Assembly: GCA_963752935.1 (NCBI GenBank)
Contig: CAVWAL010000024.1
Span: 1 to 64,000 of the forward strand
Source of the DNA: RI-153 sp963752935
GTDB lineage: Bacteria; Chloroflexota; Anaerolineae; Caldilineales; Caldilineaceae
DNA: 64,000 bases
Reading direction: 5' to 3'
Each line of letters starts with the position of its first letter. The first letter of the stretch is position 1. The position numbers and the translations under genes are program-made. The notes under the pieces are model-generated. The model was not told where the DNA came from, ran no database searches, and worked only from the letters and a program-made list of their open reading frames with translations. This document shows positions 9,743 through 17,883 of this stretch, in pieces.

Positions 9743-10447
9743 CTAAGGGACAAACCGGTAACCGACGCCATGCACCGTCTCGATGAAGCGGCTATGGCGG
9801 CCCGAATCGCCCAACTTCTGGCGGATATTCTTTATGTGAACGTCGATGGTGCGCTCGTAGCCAGAGATGTCGCCCATGGCGTCGTTCTGTGTTACATCGA
9901 GCAGATCGGCGCGGCTGAAGGGCCGCCCTGGGTTCTGCATAAAGTAGTGGAGCAGATCGAACTCGGTGCCGGTCAGCTCCACGGGCTGTTCGGCCAACAT
10001 CACCGATCGATAGGACGGATCGAGACGCAGATCGTGAATCTGTAGCACCTGAGCCGGCGCGGCTGATTTGCTGTCGAGCCGGCGCACGGCGGCACGGATG
10101 CGCGCCACCAGTTCACGCGGGCTGAAGGGCTTGATCACGTAATCATCCGCGCCCATCTCCAGCCCGACAACACGATCTGCTTCTTCCACGCGCGCCGTCA
10201 ACATGATGATATACAGGTCCGTCAGCCCCGGATCATTGCTGCTGCGCAGCCGCCGGGTGATCTCCAGACCATCGAGACCGGGCAGCATGATGTCGAGCAC
10301 CAGCAGCGCCGGTTTCTCGCGTTCGACCAGGGCAAGCCCGGCCGTCCCATCCGCCGCCGTGACGACGCGATAACCGGCCTGCTGCAAATATCCTTCCACC
10401 ACCCGGCGGATTTGTTGATCGTCTTCTACGATAGCGATGGTGATCAT
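9743..10447 (-). CDS. OmpR/PhoB-family response regulator
   Basis: This is a 234-residue regulator with an N-terminal receiver (acidic pair Asp9-Asp10, phospho-acceptor Asp52 in LLVLDIMLPGLDG, Lys in DDYVIKPFS) and a C-terminal winged-helix DNA-binding domain (LTGTEFDLLHYFMQNPG ... SRADLLD ... VHIKNIRQKLG). The start at 10447 (MITIAIVEDD) gives a normal receiver; an upstream start would add low-complexity sequence encoded by a DNA repeat. It is cotranscribed with the Met-rich-loop kinase. OmpR-family regulators bind direct repeats spaced 10-11 bp, and such a set lies at 11283-11326. Confidence 0.9.
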   Translation of the reverse strand: MITIAIVEDDQQIRRVVEGYLQQAGYRVVTAADGTAGLALVEREKPALLVLDIMLPGLDGLEITRRLRSSNDPGLTDLYIIMLTARVEEADRVVGLEMGADDYVIKPFSPRELVARIRAAVRRLDSKSAAPAQVLQIHDLRLDPSYRSVMLAEQPVELTGTEFDLLHYFMQNPGRPFSRADLLDVTQNDAMGDISGYERTIDVHIKNIRQKLGDSGRHSRFIETVHGVGYRFVP

Positions 10448-10480
10448 GGTTTGAGGATCGAGCGTTGGTGAATCCGAGAG

Positions 10481-10543
10481 GAGATGAGAGGATGATGAGA
10501 TGATGGCAACGCACATCATCCTCATCATCTCATCCTCTCATAT
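10481..10543. repeat. ATGATG-type imperfect inverted repeat
   Basis: The left arm 10481-10505 is built from GATGAGAGG/GATGATGAGATGATG units and is largely complementary to 10514-10543. Related sequence occurs at 47285-47352, 48284-48335 and 49703-49762. It lies between the response regulator and the DUF302 gene and may act as an intercistronic hairpin. Confidence 0.6.
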
Positions 10544-10574
10544 CTTCATCTCGAAACGAGACTGACACCAACCT

Positions 10575-10994
10575 TTAGCCTTTACTCTCCTTTTGCAATG
10601 CATCGCGTACACGCTCCAACTTTGCACGCGCCTGTTTGGCGACGGCAGAGAGGGCAGCGGCGTCGGTCATTTGCATCATCATCATTGGATCGATAATCGA
10701 GACGACGCTGCCGCCATCCTCTTCGTAGACGATGACGTTGCAGGGCAGCAGTAGACCGATCTCCAACTGGATGCTCAAGGCCTGGTGGGCCAGGTGAGGA
10801 TTGCAGGCGCCGAGAATGACGTACTTGCGGAAGTCGGCGTCGATTTTCTTCTTCATGGTGCTCTTGACGTCGATCTCGGTGAGGACGCCAAAGCCTTCAT
10901 CCTTGAGGGCGGCAGTGGCCAGTTCGACGGCCTCTTCGTACGGAACGTTGAGCTTTACGGTGAGGCTAATGTCTTGTTGAGCAGAAGCAGTCAT
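10575..10994 (-). CDS. DUF302 family protein
   Basis: This is a 139-residue soluble protein. The N-terminal half shows the DUF302 pattern: a strand, the helix PYEEAVELATAALKDEGFGVLTEIDV, then KYVILGACNPHLAHQALSIQ with the conserved Asn-Pro and Cys, and LLLPCNVIVYEE. Met-rich DPMMMMQM follows. Biochemical function is not established for the family; it is often found with metal- or redox-stress genes. It lies upstream of the response regulator on the same strand, separated by about 130 nt with a hairpin repeat, so it may be in the same regulon. Confidence 0.8.
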   Translation of the reverse strand: MTASAQQDISLTVKLNVPYEEAVELATAALKDEGFGVLTEIDVKSTMKKKIDADFRKYVILGACNPHLAHQALSIQLEIGLLLPCNVIVYEEDGGSVVSIIDPMMMMQMTDAAALSAVAKQARAKLERVRDALQKESKG

Positions 10995-11096
10995 AGAGCT
11001 TTCCTTTCACTGGGTAGTCTCACACTTATAGTGAATTCACTTTGGAAACGGGTGTTTTCTGACCAGTGACGCCGGGTGAGTAGGAGCGCCTTCAGA

Positions 11097-11190
11097 AAGC
11101 GGGTCCACACCGGATCGCCATCGAAGCCGCTGGGTTTGGTTTGGTACAAGCGTTGCGCCTTAGCCCTACGCAGACTTCCGGGACGCCGAC
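11097..11190 (+). repeat. Diverged dispersed repeat, copy 2
   Basis: This is the second occurrence of the element at 5177-5270: AAGCGGGT near 11097, then TTTGGTACAAGCGTTGCGCC at 11140-11159 (19 of 20 identical). It lies in the 409-nt gap between the DUF302 gene and the Met-rich secreted protein gene. Confidence 0.45.
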
Positions 11191-11282
11191 CGCTGCGGTC
11201 GGATTCAACACCTGCCTCTCCGCTGATCCTACCACGCTGATCAGGGCTTGACAATGGCTGCCGGCCTCAAAATCACCGGCCA

Positions 11283-11334
11283 CACAATTCGCCCACAATC
11301 GCTTCACAATTCCTTCACAATTCGCCCCTAGACT
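11283..11334 (+). promoter_or_regulatory. Four 11-bp direct repeats, likely OmpR-type operator and promoter
   Basis: CACAAT(T/C) begins at 11283, 11294, 11305 and 11316, an exact 11-bp spacing, the helical phasing used by OmpR/PhoB-type regulators. The last repeat ends just before TAGACT (11329-11334), a plausible -10 hexamer, so the repeats occupy the -35 area as at promoters that need an activator. The gene starting at 11404 is the target, and the regulator at 9743-10447 is the obvious candidate. The repeats are seen directly; the regulator assignment is inference. Confidence 0.7.
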
Positions 11335-11403
11335 GAAATCAAAGGCGGATGACGGCCTACGCAGGATAGTTAAAGTTTGTATAACTCAAACGGAGAAACT
11401 CTG

Positions 11404-11928
11404 ATGAAAACTCGAAAGACCTTACTGATCTTGGTCGCTGTGATGGCCCTTTCGCTCGTGATCTTTGCGGGCAGCGCCCTGGCTCAGGATCCCACTCCCA
11501 CTGATGAACCGGCCGCGGAAGGTTTCTTGCCGCAGATGCAACAGCGCATGGAAGAACGCTTCGGCGCCGGCGCCTGGGGCGAGATGATCGCCCGCATGAC
11601 ACAGATTCACGGTGCTGACTTTGTCGGCGAACGCATGCAGCAGATGAATGAAGAAGGCTGCCCGATGTTGGACGACGAAGATTGGCAAGGCCCGATGATG
11701 CACGGCGGTGCGTGGAGCAATCAAGATGGCGAACAAACCTGGGGGCCGGGCATGCACCGCTTCCAGAGCGGCGACGATGAGACGTTTACACCCGGCCGCG
11801 GGATGATGGGCCGCAGTTCAGTAGGACAGCACATGATGGGCCGTGGCATGATGAACTACGGCGCCACGCAAGACGACGTGCAGCAGAATCGCATGGGCGG
11901 CCGCGGTATGTGGGGCAACGGACGCTAA
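11404..11928 (+). CDS. Secreted Met/Gly-rich protein, possible metal binder
   Basis: This is a 174-residue protein with a clear signal peptide (MKTRKTLLILVAVMALSLVI, cleavage after GSALA) and no known domain. The mature part is acidic and rich in Met: MQQRMEER, EMIARMTQIHG, ERMQQMNEEG, and a C-terminal tail of repeated GRGMMG / GRGMMN / GGRGMWG motifs with scattered His. Together with the Met-rich kinase loop and the phased operator, this suggests a periplasmic or cell-surface Cu/Ag-binding protein controlled by the neighbouring two-component system. ATG 11404 follows CGGAG at a good distance. Function is inferred, not shown by homology. Confidence 0.75.
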   Translation: MKTRKTLLILVAVMALSLVIFAGSALAQDPTPTDEPAAEGFLPQMQQRMEERFGAGAWGEMIARMTQIHGADFVGERMQQMNEEGCPMLDDEDWQGPMMHGGAWSNQDGEQTWGPGMHRFQSGDDETFTPGRGMMGRSSVGQHMMGRGMMNYGATQDDVQQNRMGGRGMWGNGR

Positions 11929-12009
11929 AGTAGGGCCTGACCTCCTCAAATCAAGTGGAATGGCCACTGCGTAGCTCTGTGCGCTGAACATACGAGTTCA
12001 ATGACATAA

Positions 12010-12046
12010 AGGAAGCCCGGCGAGACTCAATCTCGCCGGGCTTCCT
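12010..12046. terminator. Strong hairpin terminator
   Basis: A perfect 16-bp stem (12010-12025 with 12031-12046) encloses the loop CTCAA and is followed by CTTGTTG. It ends the Met-rich protein transcript. Confidence 0.8.
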
Positions 12047-12068
12047 CTTGTTGATTGCGAGTTGTTGA

Positions 12069-12098
12069 TTGCCAGATCCTCCGATTCCTGCGTATACT
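12069..12098 (+). promoter_or_regulatory. Sigma-70-type promoter of the DUF4038 gene
   Basis: TTGCCA (12069-12074) and TATACT (12093-12098) are 18 bp apart, 45 nt before the start codon at 12144. Confidence 0.5.
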
Positions 12099-12143
12099 GA
12101 ACCACGCACAATCAACCACCCCAGCGACTCCACGGAAAGGCTC

Positions 12144-13727
12144 ATGAACACCTATCACTCGACCCACCGACTCTTTGAGGGCGCCTTCGACAGCGACCGC
12201 ACCTATTCCGACCCGATTCGCGACGTGACGCTCACCGTTCGTTTTACATCGCCCACCGGCTTCGAGTATCACGCCGACACCTTTTGGGACGGCGGCGCGG
12301 TCTGGCGTGTTCGCTTTGCCGTAGATGAACCCGGCGATTGGCGTTACGAAACAAGTTGCTCCGACATCAATAACAACGGACTCCACGCCCAGCGGGGTAC
12401 CTTTCACGTCGACGCCTACACCGGCGACAATCCGCTCTACGTCCACGGACCGATCCAGGTGTCGGCGGATAGACGCTTCCTGGTTCATGCCGACGGCACG
12501 CCCTTCTTCTGGCTGGCCGACACGGCATGGAACGGCGTCCTCAAGGCCAAACCCGCCGACTGGGATCGCTATCTGAGCAGACGCCGTGAGCAGGGGTTCA
12601 CAGCGATTCAGGCCGTGTTGACCCAATGGCGCGCTTTTGCGGCTGACGAAGCGGGCGAAGTCGCCTTCAGTGGGCGCGAGCAGATCACCATCAACCCGGC
12701 CTTCTATCAACGCATCGACGATAAAGTGGCCGTCATTGCCCAACATGGCCTGGTCCCCGCGCTGGTCTTGATCTGGGCCTGCACGCCCATCGATCCCGGC
12801 CACTATCTTGGTGCGGAGGATTGCATCGTCCTGGCGCGCTACGAAGCGGCGCGCTATCACGCCTATCGTGCCGTCTGGCTGCTAGGCGGGGATGGCGAGT
12901 ATAGCGGCGAGCACGCCGACAAATGGCGGCAAACCGGGCGCGCGGTCTTTGGCCAGGGGAGTTCACACGTCGTCACCATGCATCCGCGCGGTATCAACTG
13001 GCCCAATGAAGATCTGCGTCAGGAACCATGGCTCAGCTTCGCCAGCTACCAAAGTGGTCACGGCGACAGCGAAGGTAACCTGCGCTGGCTCACACAAGGT
13101 CCGCCTGCACACCATTGGGATGAAACGCCGCCCTTGCCCATCATCAATCAGGAGCCCAACTACGAGCACCACGTCTCGTATCATAGCCGCGGCGTCTTCG
13201 GTCCCCATGAAGTGCGCCGGGCGCTCTATTGGAGTCTGCTTGTCACGCCCACGGCAGGTGTCACCTATGGGCATCACGGCATTTGGCCGTGGATGGAAGA
13301 ACGTGCTGTGCCCAAGGATCATGCCAAAAGCGGCGAAGCGCCCCCCTGGTGGGAAGCCGTGGACAGCCCCGGTGCAACCTCGGTGATGCACCTGCGTCGT
13401 TTCTTCGATGAGATCGAATGGTGGCGGCTGCGTCCGGCCCAGGATTGGCTTAGCGAACAGCCCGGCATCGCCCGCGCCGAGGAATTCGTCGCCGTCGCTC
13501 GCGCCGAAGACGATTCTCTGGCTGTGGCCTATACACCCACCGGCGATCCAATTGCGTTGCGCGCGGAGGCGACCGCCCACTTCGGGCACCGCCGCTGGTA
13601 TGATCCTCGAAACGGAGCGTGGCAAGAAGCCATCCCCGACGATGCCGGCTGGTTTACCCCACCCGACCGCCAGGATTGGGTGCTGCTGCTCACAGATGGT
13701 AGCAATGTCAGAAACGGCCATGCATAA
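12144..13727 (+). CDS. DUF5060/DUF4038 glycoside hydrolase, GH140 (apiosidase)-like
   Basis: This is a 527-residue protein without a signal peptide. Residues about 1-95 form a beta-sandwich DUF5060 domain (LTVRFTSPTGFEYHADTFWD), about 110-430 a TIM-barrel DUF4038 domain beginning RFLVHADGTPFFWLADTAWN, and the C-terminus a small beta domain (RWYDPRNGAWQ). Candidate catalytic acids are Asp250 in LLGGDGE and Glu337 in NQEPNYE, the positions that match the Asp/Glu pair of GH140 apiosidase by motif. DUF4038 includes the enzyme that frees D-apiose from rhamnogalacturonan II, but other specificities exist. A start at 12144 follows GGAAAGG. It is monocistronic, just before the transketolase-sugar transport operon. 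Confidence 0.82.
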   Translation: MNTYHSTHRLFEGAFDSDRTYSDPIRDVTLTVRFTSPTGFEYHADTFWDGGAVWRVRFAVDEPGDWRYETSCSDINNNGLHAQRGTFHVDAYTGDNPLYVHGPIQVSADRRFLVHADGTPFFWLADTAWNGVLKAKPADWDRYLSRRREQGFTAIQAVLTQWRAFAADEAGEVAFSGREQITINPAFYQRIDDKVAVIAQHGLVPALVLIWACTPIDPGHYLGAEDCIVLARYEAARYHAYRAVWLLGGDGEYSGEHADKWRQTGRAVFGQGSSHVVTMHPRGINWPNEDLRQEPWLSFASYQSGHGDSEGNLRWLTQGPPAHHWDETPPLPIINQEPNYEHHVSYHSRGVFGPHEVRRALYWSLLVTPTAGVTYGHHGIWPWMEERAVPKDHAKSGEAPPWWEAVDSPGATSVMHLRRFFDEIEWWRLRPAQDWLSEQPGIARAEEFVAVARAEDDSLAVAYTPTGDPIALRAEATAHFGHRRWYDPRNGAWQEAIPDDAGWFTPPDRQDWVLLLTDGSNVRNGHA

Positions 13728-13746
13728 ATTCCACTGATACCGGTGT

Positions 13747-13788
13747 AGCGGTGGGTGCAGGCCATCCGATTTCTATGCACCCACCGCT
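13747..13788. terminator. Bidirectional hairpin between convergent genes
   Basis: The 13-bp perfect arms 13747-13759 and 13776-13788 enclose a 16-nt loop; the right side runs into GTGTCTTCTGCTTTT. It overlaps the last codons of the ComB-like gene on the other strand. Confidence 0.65.
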
Positions 13789-14496
13789 GTGTCTTCTGCT
13801 TTTACCGCCACCATTACATGCCGGTTGCTCTCTCTGTACACCGGCATGGCAAAGTCGAATCTATCCAGCGCAGTACAACAGGGCAGATCCTCGGGCGGGA
13901 AGTCGGGCCAGGCCGGATCCCCGAAGCGCCTGCCCACCGTCGAACGGCGCACACGCGCCAGATACGCAGCGGGATCGGGCTCTTCATTGCGCAAAAGGGC
14001 AGCCATGTAATCGGCGCAGGCCACGTCCTCATCGCCCATACCATTCGGCCCCAATCCGGTAATCACAAACGAGATCGGCCCCGGTAACCCGCGGCGGATA
14101 AAGTCGACGGTTGCCGCTGCACAGCAAAAACTACCGGCCAGGATCGTCTTCGCCTGTGTCGAGCGCACCACCCCTTGCGTGCCATGGCTTGTGCGCTGAA
14201 TGATCCGGCATCCGTGCAGTGTCAAGATCGACCAATCCTGCCGGTGAATTGCTGAAATCGAAGCCGGGGATCGGGCTGCCCCCTGCTTCGCCCATCAACT
14301 TTGCCCCCGGCATCTGTTCACGCAGTGCAAACGCCTCTGTCGGCTCGCCCACAAGCACGATCTCCTCTGCGCCTGCCGCCAGCGCAAACGCTGTACAGGT
14401 AAAGGCGCGCAACACATCGATCACCACCACGGTTCCCGTGGCCTCTGCACACTGATTCAACGTCAAATAGGCGAATTCCATAGCGGCTCGTTTCAT
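13773..14496 (-). CDS. 2-phosphosulfolactate phosphatase-like (ComB), frameshifted
   Basis: Two overlapping frames together make one ComB-type protein. The 5' frame gives VVVIDVLRAFTCTAFALAAG, MGEAGGSPIPGFDFSNSPAG, and after about 14220 the other frame gives CRIIQRTSHGTQGV, AGSFCCAAATVDFI and GLGPNGMGDEDVACADY, the order and motifs of the Mg-dependent 2-phosphosulfolactate phosphatase family. In methanogens ComB acts in coenzyme M synthesis; bacterial homologues are common and their substrate is mostly unproven. The break near 14215-14225 means it is either inactive or contains a sequence error. It is divergent from the transketolase operon with a 97-nt gap. Confidence 0.75.
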
Positions 14497-14515
14497 CGTC
14501 TCGATCGAAAAAGGA

Positions 14516-14544
14516 TTGACATTACCCTCACATTAGCGTACCAT
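14516..14544 (+). promoter_or_regulatory. Promoter of the transketolase-ABC operon
   Basis: TTGACA (14516-14521), a 17-bp spacer and TACCAT (14539-14544) lie 50 nt before the GTG start at 14594. The AT-rich stretch after it (TGAATATATATCC) could hold a regulator site, but no clean palindrome was found. Confidence 0.65.
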
Positions 14545-14593
14545 ATGAATAATCTATCGCAACTGAATATATATCCAAAAAGGAGTTCTACCG

Positions 14594-15424
14594 GTGCTCG
14601 ATGATGCGAGACAACTCCGGCAATTGGCCGATGATATTCGACGCCGCGACCTGGCACTGATCCAGCGGACGGGAACGGGTCATATCGGTGGCGATCTTTC
14701 GGTAGTCGATCTGCTCGTTACCCTCTACTTCTCTGTGTTGCGCATCGATCCGGCCCACCCGCGCGATCCCAATCGAGATCGCCTCGTGCTCAGCAAAGGC
14801 CACTGTTCTGGCGCGCTCTATCACGTCCTGGCCGAGGCCGGCTTCTTTCCGCAGGAAGAACTGCAGACGTACATGCAACCGAATGCCCGGCTCAACGGAC
14901 ACCCGGCCAACACCAAACTTCCCGGTGTCGAGGCAAGCACCGGTCCCTTGGGGCATGGGCTGCCGATTGCCGTGGGCATGGCGCTGGCGGCCAAACAGAC
15001 CAAGGCGGCCTGGCGCACCTTTGTCATTACGGGGGACGGTGAACTCCAAGAGGGCAGCAACTGGGAAGCCGCCATGTCGGCAAGTCACTTTGGCCTGGAC
15101 AATTTAACGTTGATCGTCGACCGCAATCATCTTCAACAAGGTGATTGGACGGAGAAGACGATGGGGCTCGATCCGCTCGCGGCCAAATGGGAGGCGTTCG
15201 GCTGGGCGGTTCACGAGGTGGATGGGCACGATCATGCCGCCATGCGCGACCTCTTCTGCGCCCTGCCCGATCATCCCGGCAAACCCAGCGCCGTCATCGC
15301 CCACACCCACAAAGGCAAGGGTGTCTCGTTTATCCAGGATAATCCGGGCTGGCATCATCGTGTGCCGACGGCCGCCGAAGTCGAGGCTGCTCTGGTTGAA
15401 CTGAACGGAGGCCGGCATGGCTGA
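14594..15424 (+). CDS. Transketolase, N-terminal subunit (TPP-binding)
   Basis: This 276-residue protein is the N-terminal half of a split transketolase. It has the TPP/Mg motif GDGELQEGSNWEAA ... LIVDRNHLQ and the substrate-phosphate region KLPGVEASTGPLGHGL. The active enzyme is formed with the next gene, which overlaps by 8 bp. The GTG start follows AAAAGGAG. Split transketolases placed beside an FGGY kinase and a sugar importer are usually dedicated catabolic enzymes; apulose-4-phosphate transketolase (AptA/AptB) is the named precedent that best fits the apiose context here, but generic transketolase activity is not excluded. Confidence 0.85.
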   Translation: MLDDARQLRQLADDIRRRDLALIQRTGTGHIGGDLSVVDLLVTLYFSVLRIDPAHPRDPNRDRLVLSKGHCSGALYHVLAEAGFFPQEELQTYMQPNARLNGHPANTKLPGVEASTGPLGHGLPIAVGMALAAKQTKAAWRTFVITGDGELQEGSNWEAAMSASHFGLDNLTLIVDRNHLQQGDWTEKTMGLDPLAAKWEAFGWAVHEVDGHDHAAMRDLFCALPDHPGKPSAVIAHTHKGKGVSFIQDNPGWHHRVPTAAEVEAALVELNGGRHG

Positions 15425-16364
15425 GTTATTTGACTGTCGCAAAGCATTTGCCGCTACCCTTGAGGAATTGGCCGCCGAAGATGCGCGTGTGGTCGCGGTT
15501 TGCAACGATTCCGTGGGGTCCAGCAATCTTAGCGCATTTGCCAAGAAGTACCCCGACCGGCTGGTCAACGTGGGTATTGCCGAGCAGAATATGATCGGGG
15601 TAGCAGCCGGGCTGGCCAATGGCGGACGGTTGCCCTTTGTCTGTTCGGCCTCCTGTTTTTTGACAGCGCGCGCCCTGGAGCAGATCAAAGCCGATTTGGC
15701 CTATTCACAGGCTAACGTCAAGCTGTGTGGCATGAGCAGCGGCATGGCCTACGGTGCGTTGGGCGCAACCCACCACTCCATCGAGGATGTCGCCTGGACA
15801 CGCGCCATCGCCAACATGACGGTGATCGTGCCCGCCGATCCGCTGGAAACGGCGCAAGCCCTACGCGCCGTTGCCCAAATGGACGGTCCTGTCTTTCTGC
15901 GTCTCAGCCGCATGCCTGTGCCTGCCGTCCACCCCGAATCCTACCAGTTCGAGATCGGGCGGGCAGCCCAATTGCGCGACGGCGCCGATGTGACGCTGAT
16001 TGCCAACGGCACAATGGTGACCCGCGCCCTACAGGCCGCCGATCTGCTGGCTGAACAGGGAATCACCGCTCGTGTTCTGAACATGGCGACAGTGCGTCCG
16101 CTGGATCGGGAAGCGATCATCGCCGCTGCGGTGGAGACCGGCGCCATCGTCACCGCCGAGGAACACACCATCTACGGCGGGTTGGGCAGCGCCGTGGCCG
16201 AAGTCGTCGTCACCACCCATCCCGTGCCCATGCGCATGGTCGGCGTGCCCGGCGTCTTTGCCCCCACCGGCTCTACCGAGTGGCTCTTTGAACATTTCGG
16301 CCTGACCCCTCAGTCCATCTGCGCCGCCGCCCTCGAACTCAAGGGAGTGAAGGATACGGTATGA
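15417..16364 (+). CDS. Transketolase, C-terminal subunit
   Basis: This 315-residue protein carries the pyrimidine-binding domain of transketolase (RLVNVGIAEQNMIGVAAGLA, with the Glu that activates TPP) and the C-terminal transketolase domain (TLIANGTMVTRALQAADLL, EEHTIYGGLGSAV). It pairs with the preceding subunit, which it overlaps by 8 bp, and overlaps the next gene by 4 bp, which indicates translational coupling. It transfers a two-carbon ketol unit between sugar phosphates. The specific substrate is inferred only from context. Confidence 0.87.
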   Translation: MAELFDCRKAFAATLEELAAEDARVVAVCNDSVGSSNLSAFAKKYPDRLVNVGIAEQNMIGVAAGLANGGRLPFVCSASCFLTARALEQIKADLAYSQANVKLCGMSSGMAYGALGATHHSIEDVAWTRAIANMTVIVPADPLETAQALRAVAQMDGPVFLRLSRMPVPAVHPESYQFEIGRAAQLRDGADVTLIANGTMVTRALQAADLLAEQGITARVLNMATVRPLDREAIIAAAVETGAIVTAEEHTIYGGLGSAVAEVVVTTHPVPMRMVGVPGVFAPTGSTEWLFEHFGLTPQSICAAALELKGVKDTV

Positions 16365-17840
16365 AACGTCCTTGTATTCTGGCGTTGGATCAGGGAACGA
16401 CCAACTCCAAGGCGTTGCTGGTGGATGCGGAAGGGCGCATCGTCGCCACCGCGTCCCAGGCGTTGAATGTGGACTATCCACAGCCGGGTTGGGTGGAACA
16501 GGACGCGCGCGCCCTCTGGTCCACGTTGAGCGCAGCGGTGGATGAATGCCTGTCGCGCGCCGATGATGTAGAGGTGATCGCCGTCGGCGTCAGCAATCAA
16601 CGCGAGACGGTCTTGATGTGGGATCGGGCGACCGGCCAACCGTTGGGCCCATGCGTGATCTGGCAGTGTCGGCGCAGCGCTCCTTTCTGCCATGATCTGG
16701 CCGAACAGGGGTTGGAAGGCTGGTTGCGCCGCCGCACAGGGCTCACCATCGATCCGCTCTTTTCGGCCAGCAAGATGCGCTGGTTGCTAGACAATGTCCC
16801 CGGCGCACGCCAACGGGCCGAAGCGGGCGCCATCTGCTTCGGCACCGTGGACAGTTGGGTACTCTGGAACTTGACCGGCGGCGCTCTGCACAGGTGCGAT
16901 TACAGCAATGCCTCGCGCACCCAACTCTTCAACCTGCACGATCTGCGCTGGGACGACGAACTACTGGCGCTCTTTGGCGTGCCCGCACCGGCGTTGCCTA
17001 CCCCTTGCCCGTCGAGCCAGATTTTTGCCCAGACCGTGGCCATTGGCGCGCTGCCTGCGGGCATTCCGGTGGGGGCGCTGATCGGTGATTCCCATGCTGC
17101 GCTCTTTGGCCATGCCGGTTTTGAAGCCGGGACGGTCAAGGCGACTTACGGCACCGGCACCTCGTTGATGACGCCCATCCCCGCACCGGTCTTCTCGGAA
17201 CGAGGACTTTCCACCACGATTGCCTGGGCGCGCGAGGATGTTACCTATGCGCTGGAAGGCAATATCTCGGTGACCGGCGCCGCCGTTCAATGGGTGGCGC
17301 ATCTGTTGGGGCTGGATTCTGCCGAAGCAGTGGCTGCACTGTCCCAAGAAACAGAGAGCAGCGGCGGCGTCTATCTCGTGCCGGCCTTCGTGGGGCTGGG
17401 CGCACCCCATTGGCGTGAGGCCGCACGCGGCACCATCACCGGGTTGACTCGCGGCAGTGGCCCCGCTCACCTGGCCCGCGCCACCGTCGAATCCATTGCC
17501 TATCAGGTGCGCGATGTCTTCGACGTCATGGACGCCGAGGCCGGGGTTCCTTTGCAACGGTTGCTGGCCGACGGCGGGGCCAGCCGCAACGACATGCTCA
17601 TGCAGTTTCAGGCTGACATCATTGATCGCCCAGTGGTGCGCCGCAGTTTCCCACGATGTGGCGGCGCTGGGCGCCGCGTACCTGGCCGGTCTCGCCGTCG
17701 GCTTTTGGGCTTCCGAGTCGGAGATCGCGGCGCTGCCGCGGCCAAGCAGCCGCTTTGACCCCCACATGGGCGAAGCGGATCGGCGCGATCTCTATGCAGG
17801 ATGGCAGCGCGCCGTGGCGCAGGCGATCCACGGCACATAA
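16361..17840 (+). CDS. FGGY-family carbohydrate kinase (frameshifted near 3' end)
   Basis: The first FGGY domain starts ILALDQGTTNSKALLVD, like glycerol kinase, and the second holds TYGTGTSLM and LLADGGASRNDMLMQFQADI. At about 17645, in AGTTTCCCACG, the frame is lost; the adjacent frame continues the family C-terminus HDVAALGAAYLAGLAVGFW to a stop at 17840. With the shift repaired the protein would be about 493 residues, normal for the family. It would phosphorylate the sugar brought in by the importer of this operon; with a transketolase next door, a ketopentose such as apulose is a reasonable candidate. The indel is near short homopolymers and may be a sequence error. Confidence 0.8.
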
Positions 17841-17883
17841 ATCAGTTCCAAATGCTGCGCAAAAGAGAACGAGAGAACGAGCA

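Noticed and set aside
10481..10543. GATGATG repeats considered as a CRISPR array or coding repeat
   Set aside because: Units are short, unspaced and form an inverted repeat; there are no spacers and no cas genes.
12027..12860. 277-codon open frame on the minus strand
   Set aside because: It runs through a terminator hairpin and is antisense to the DUF4038 gene.
16961..17767. 268-codon open frame on the minus strand
   Set aside because: It is antisense to the FGGY kinase; no domain visible.
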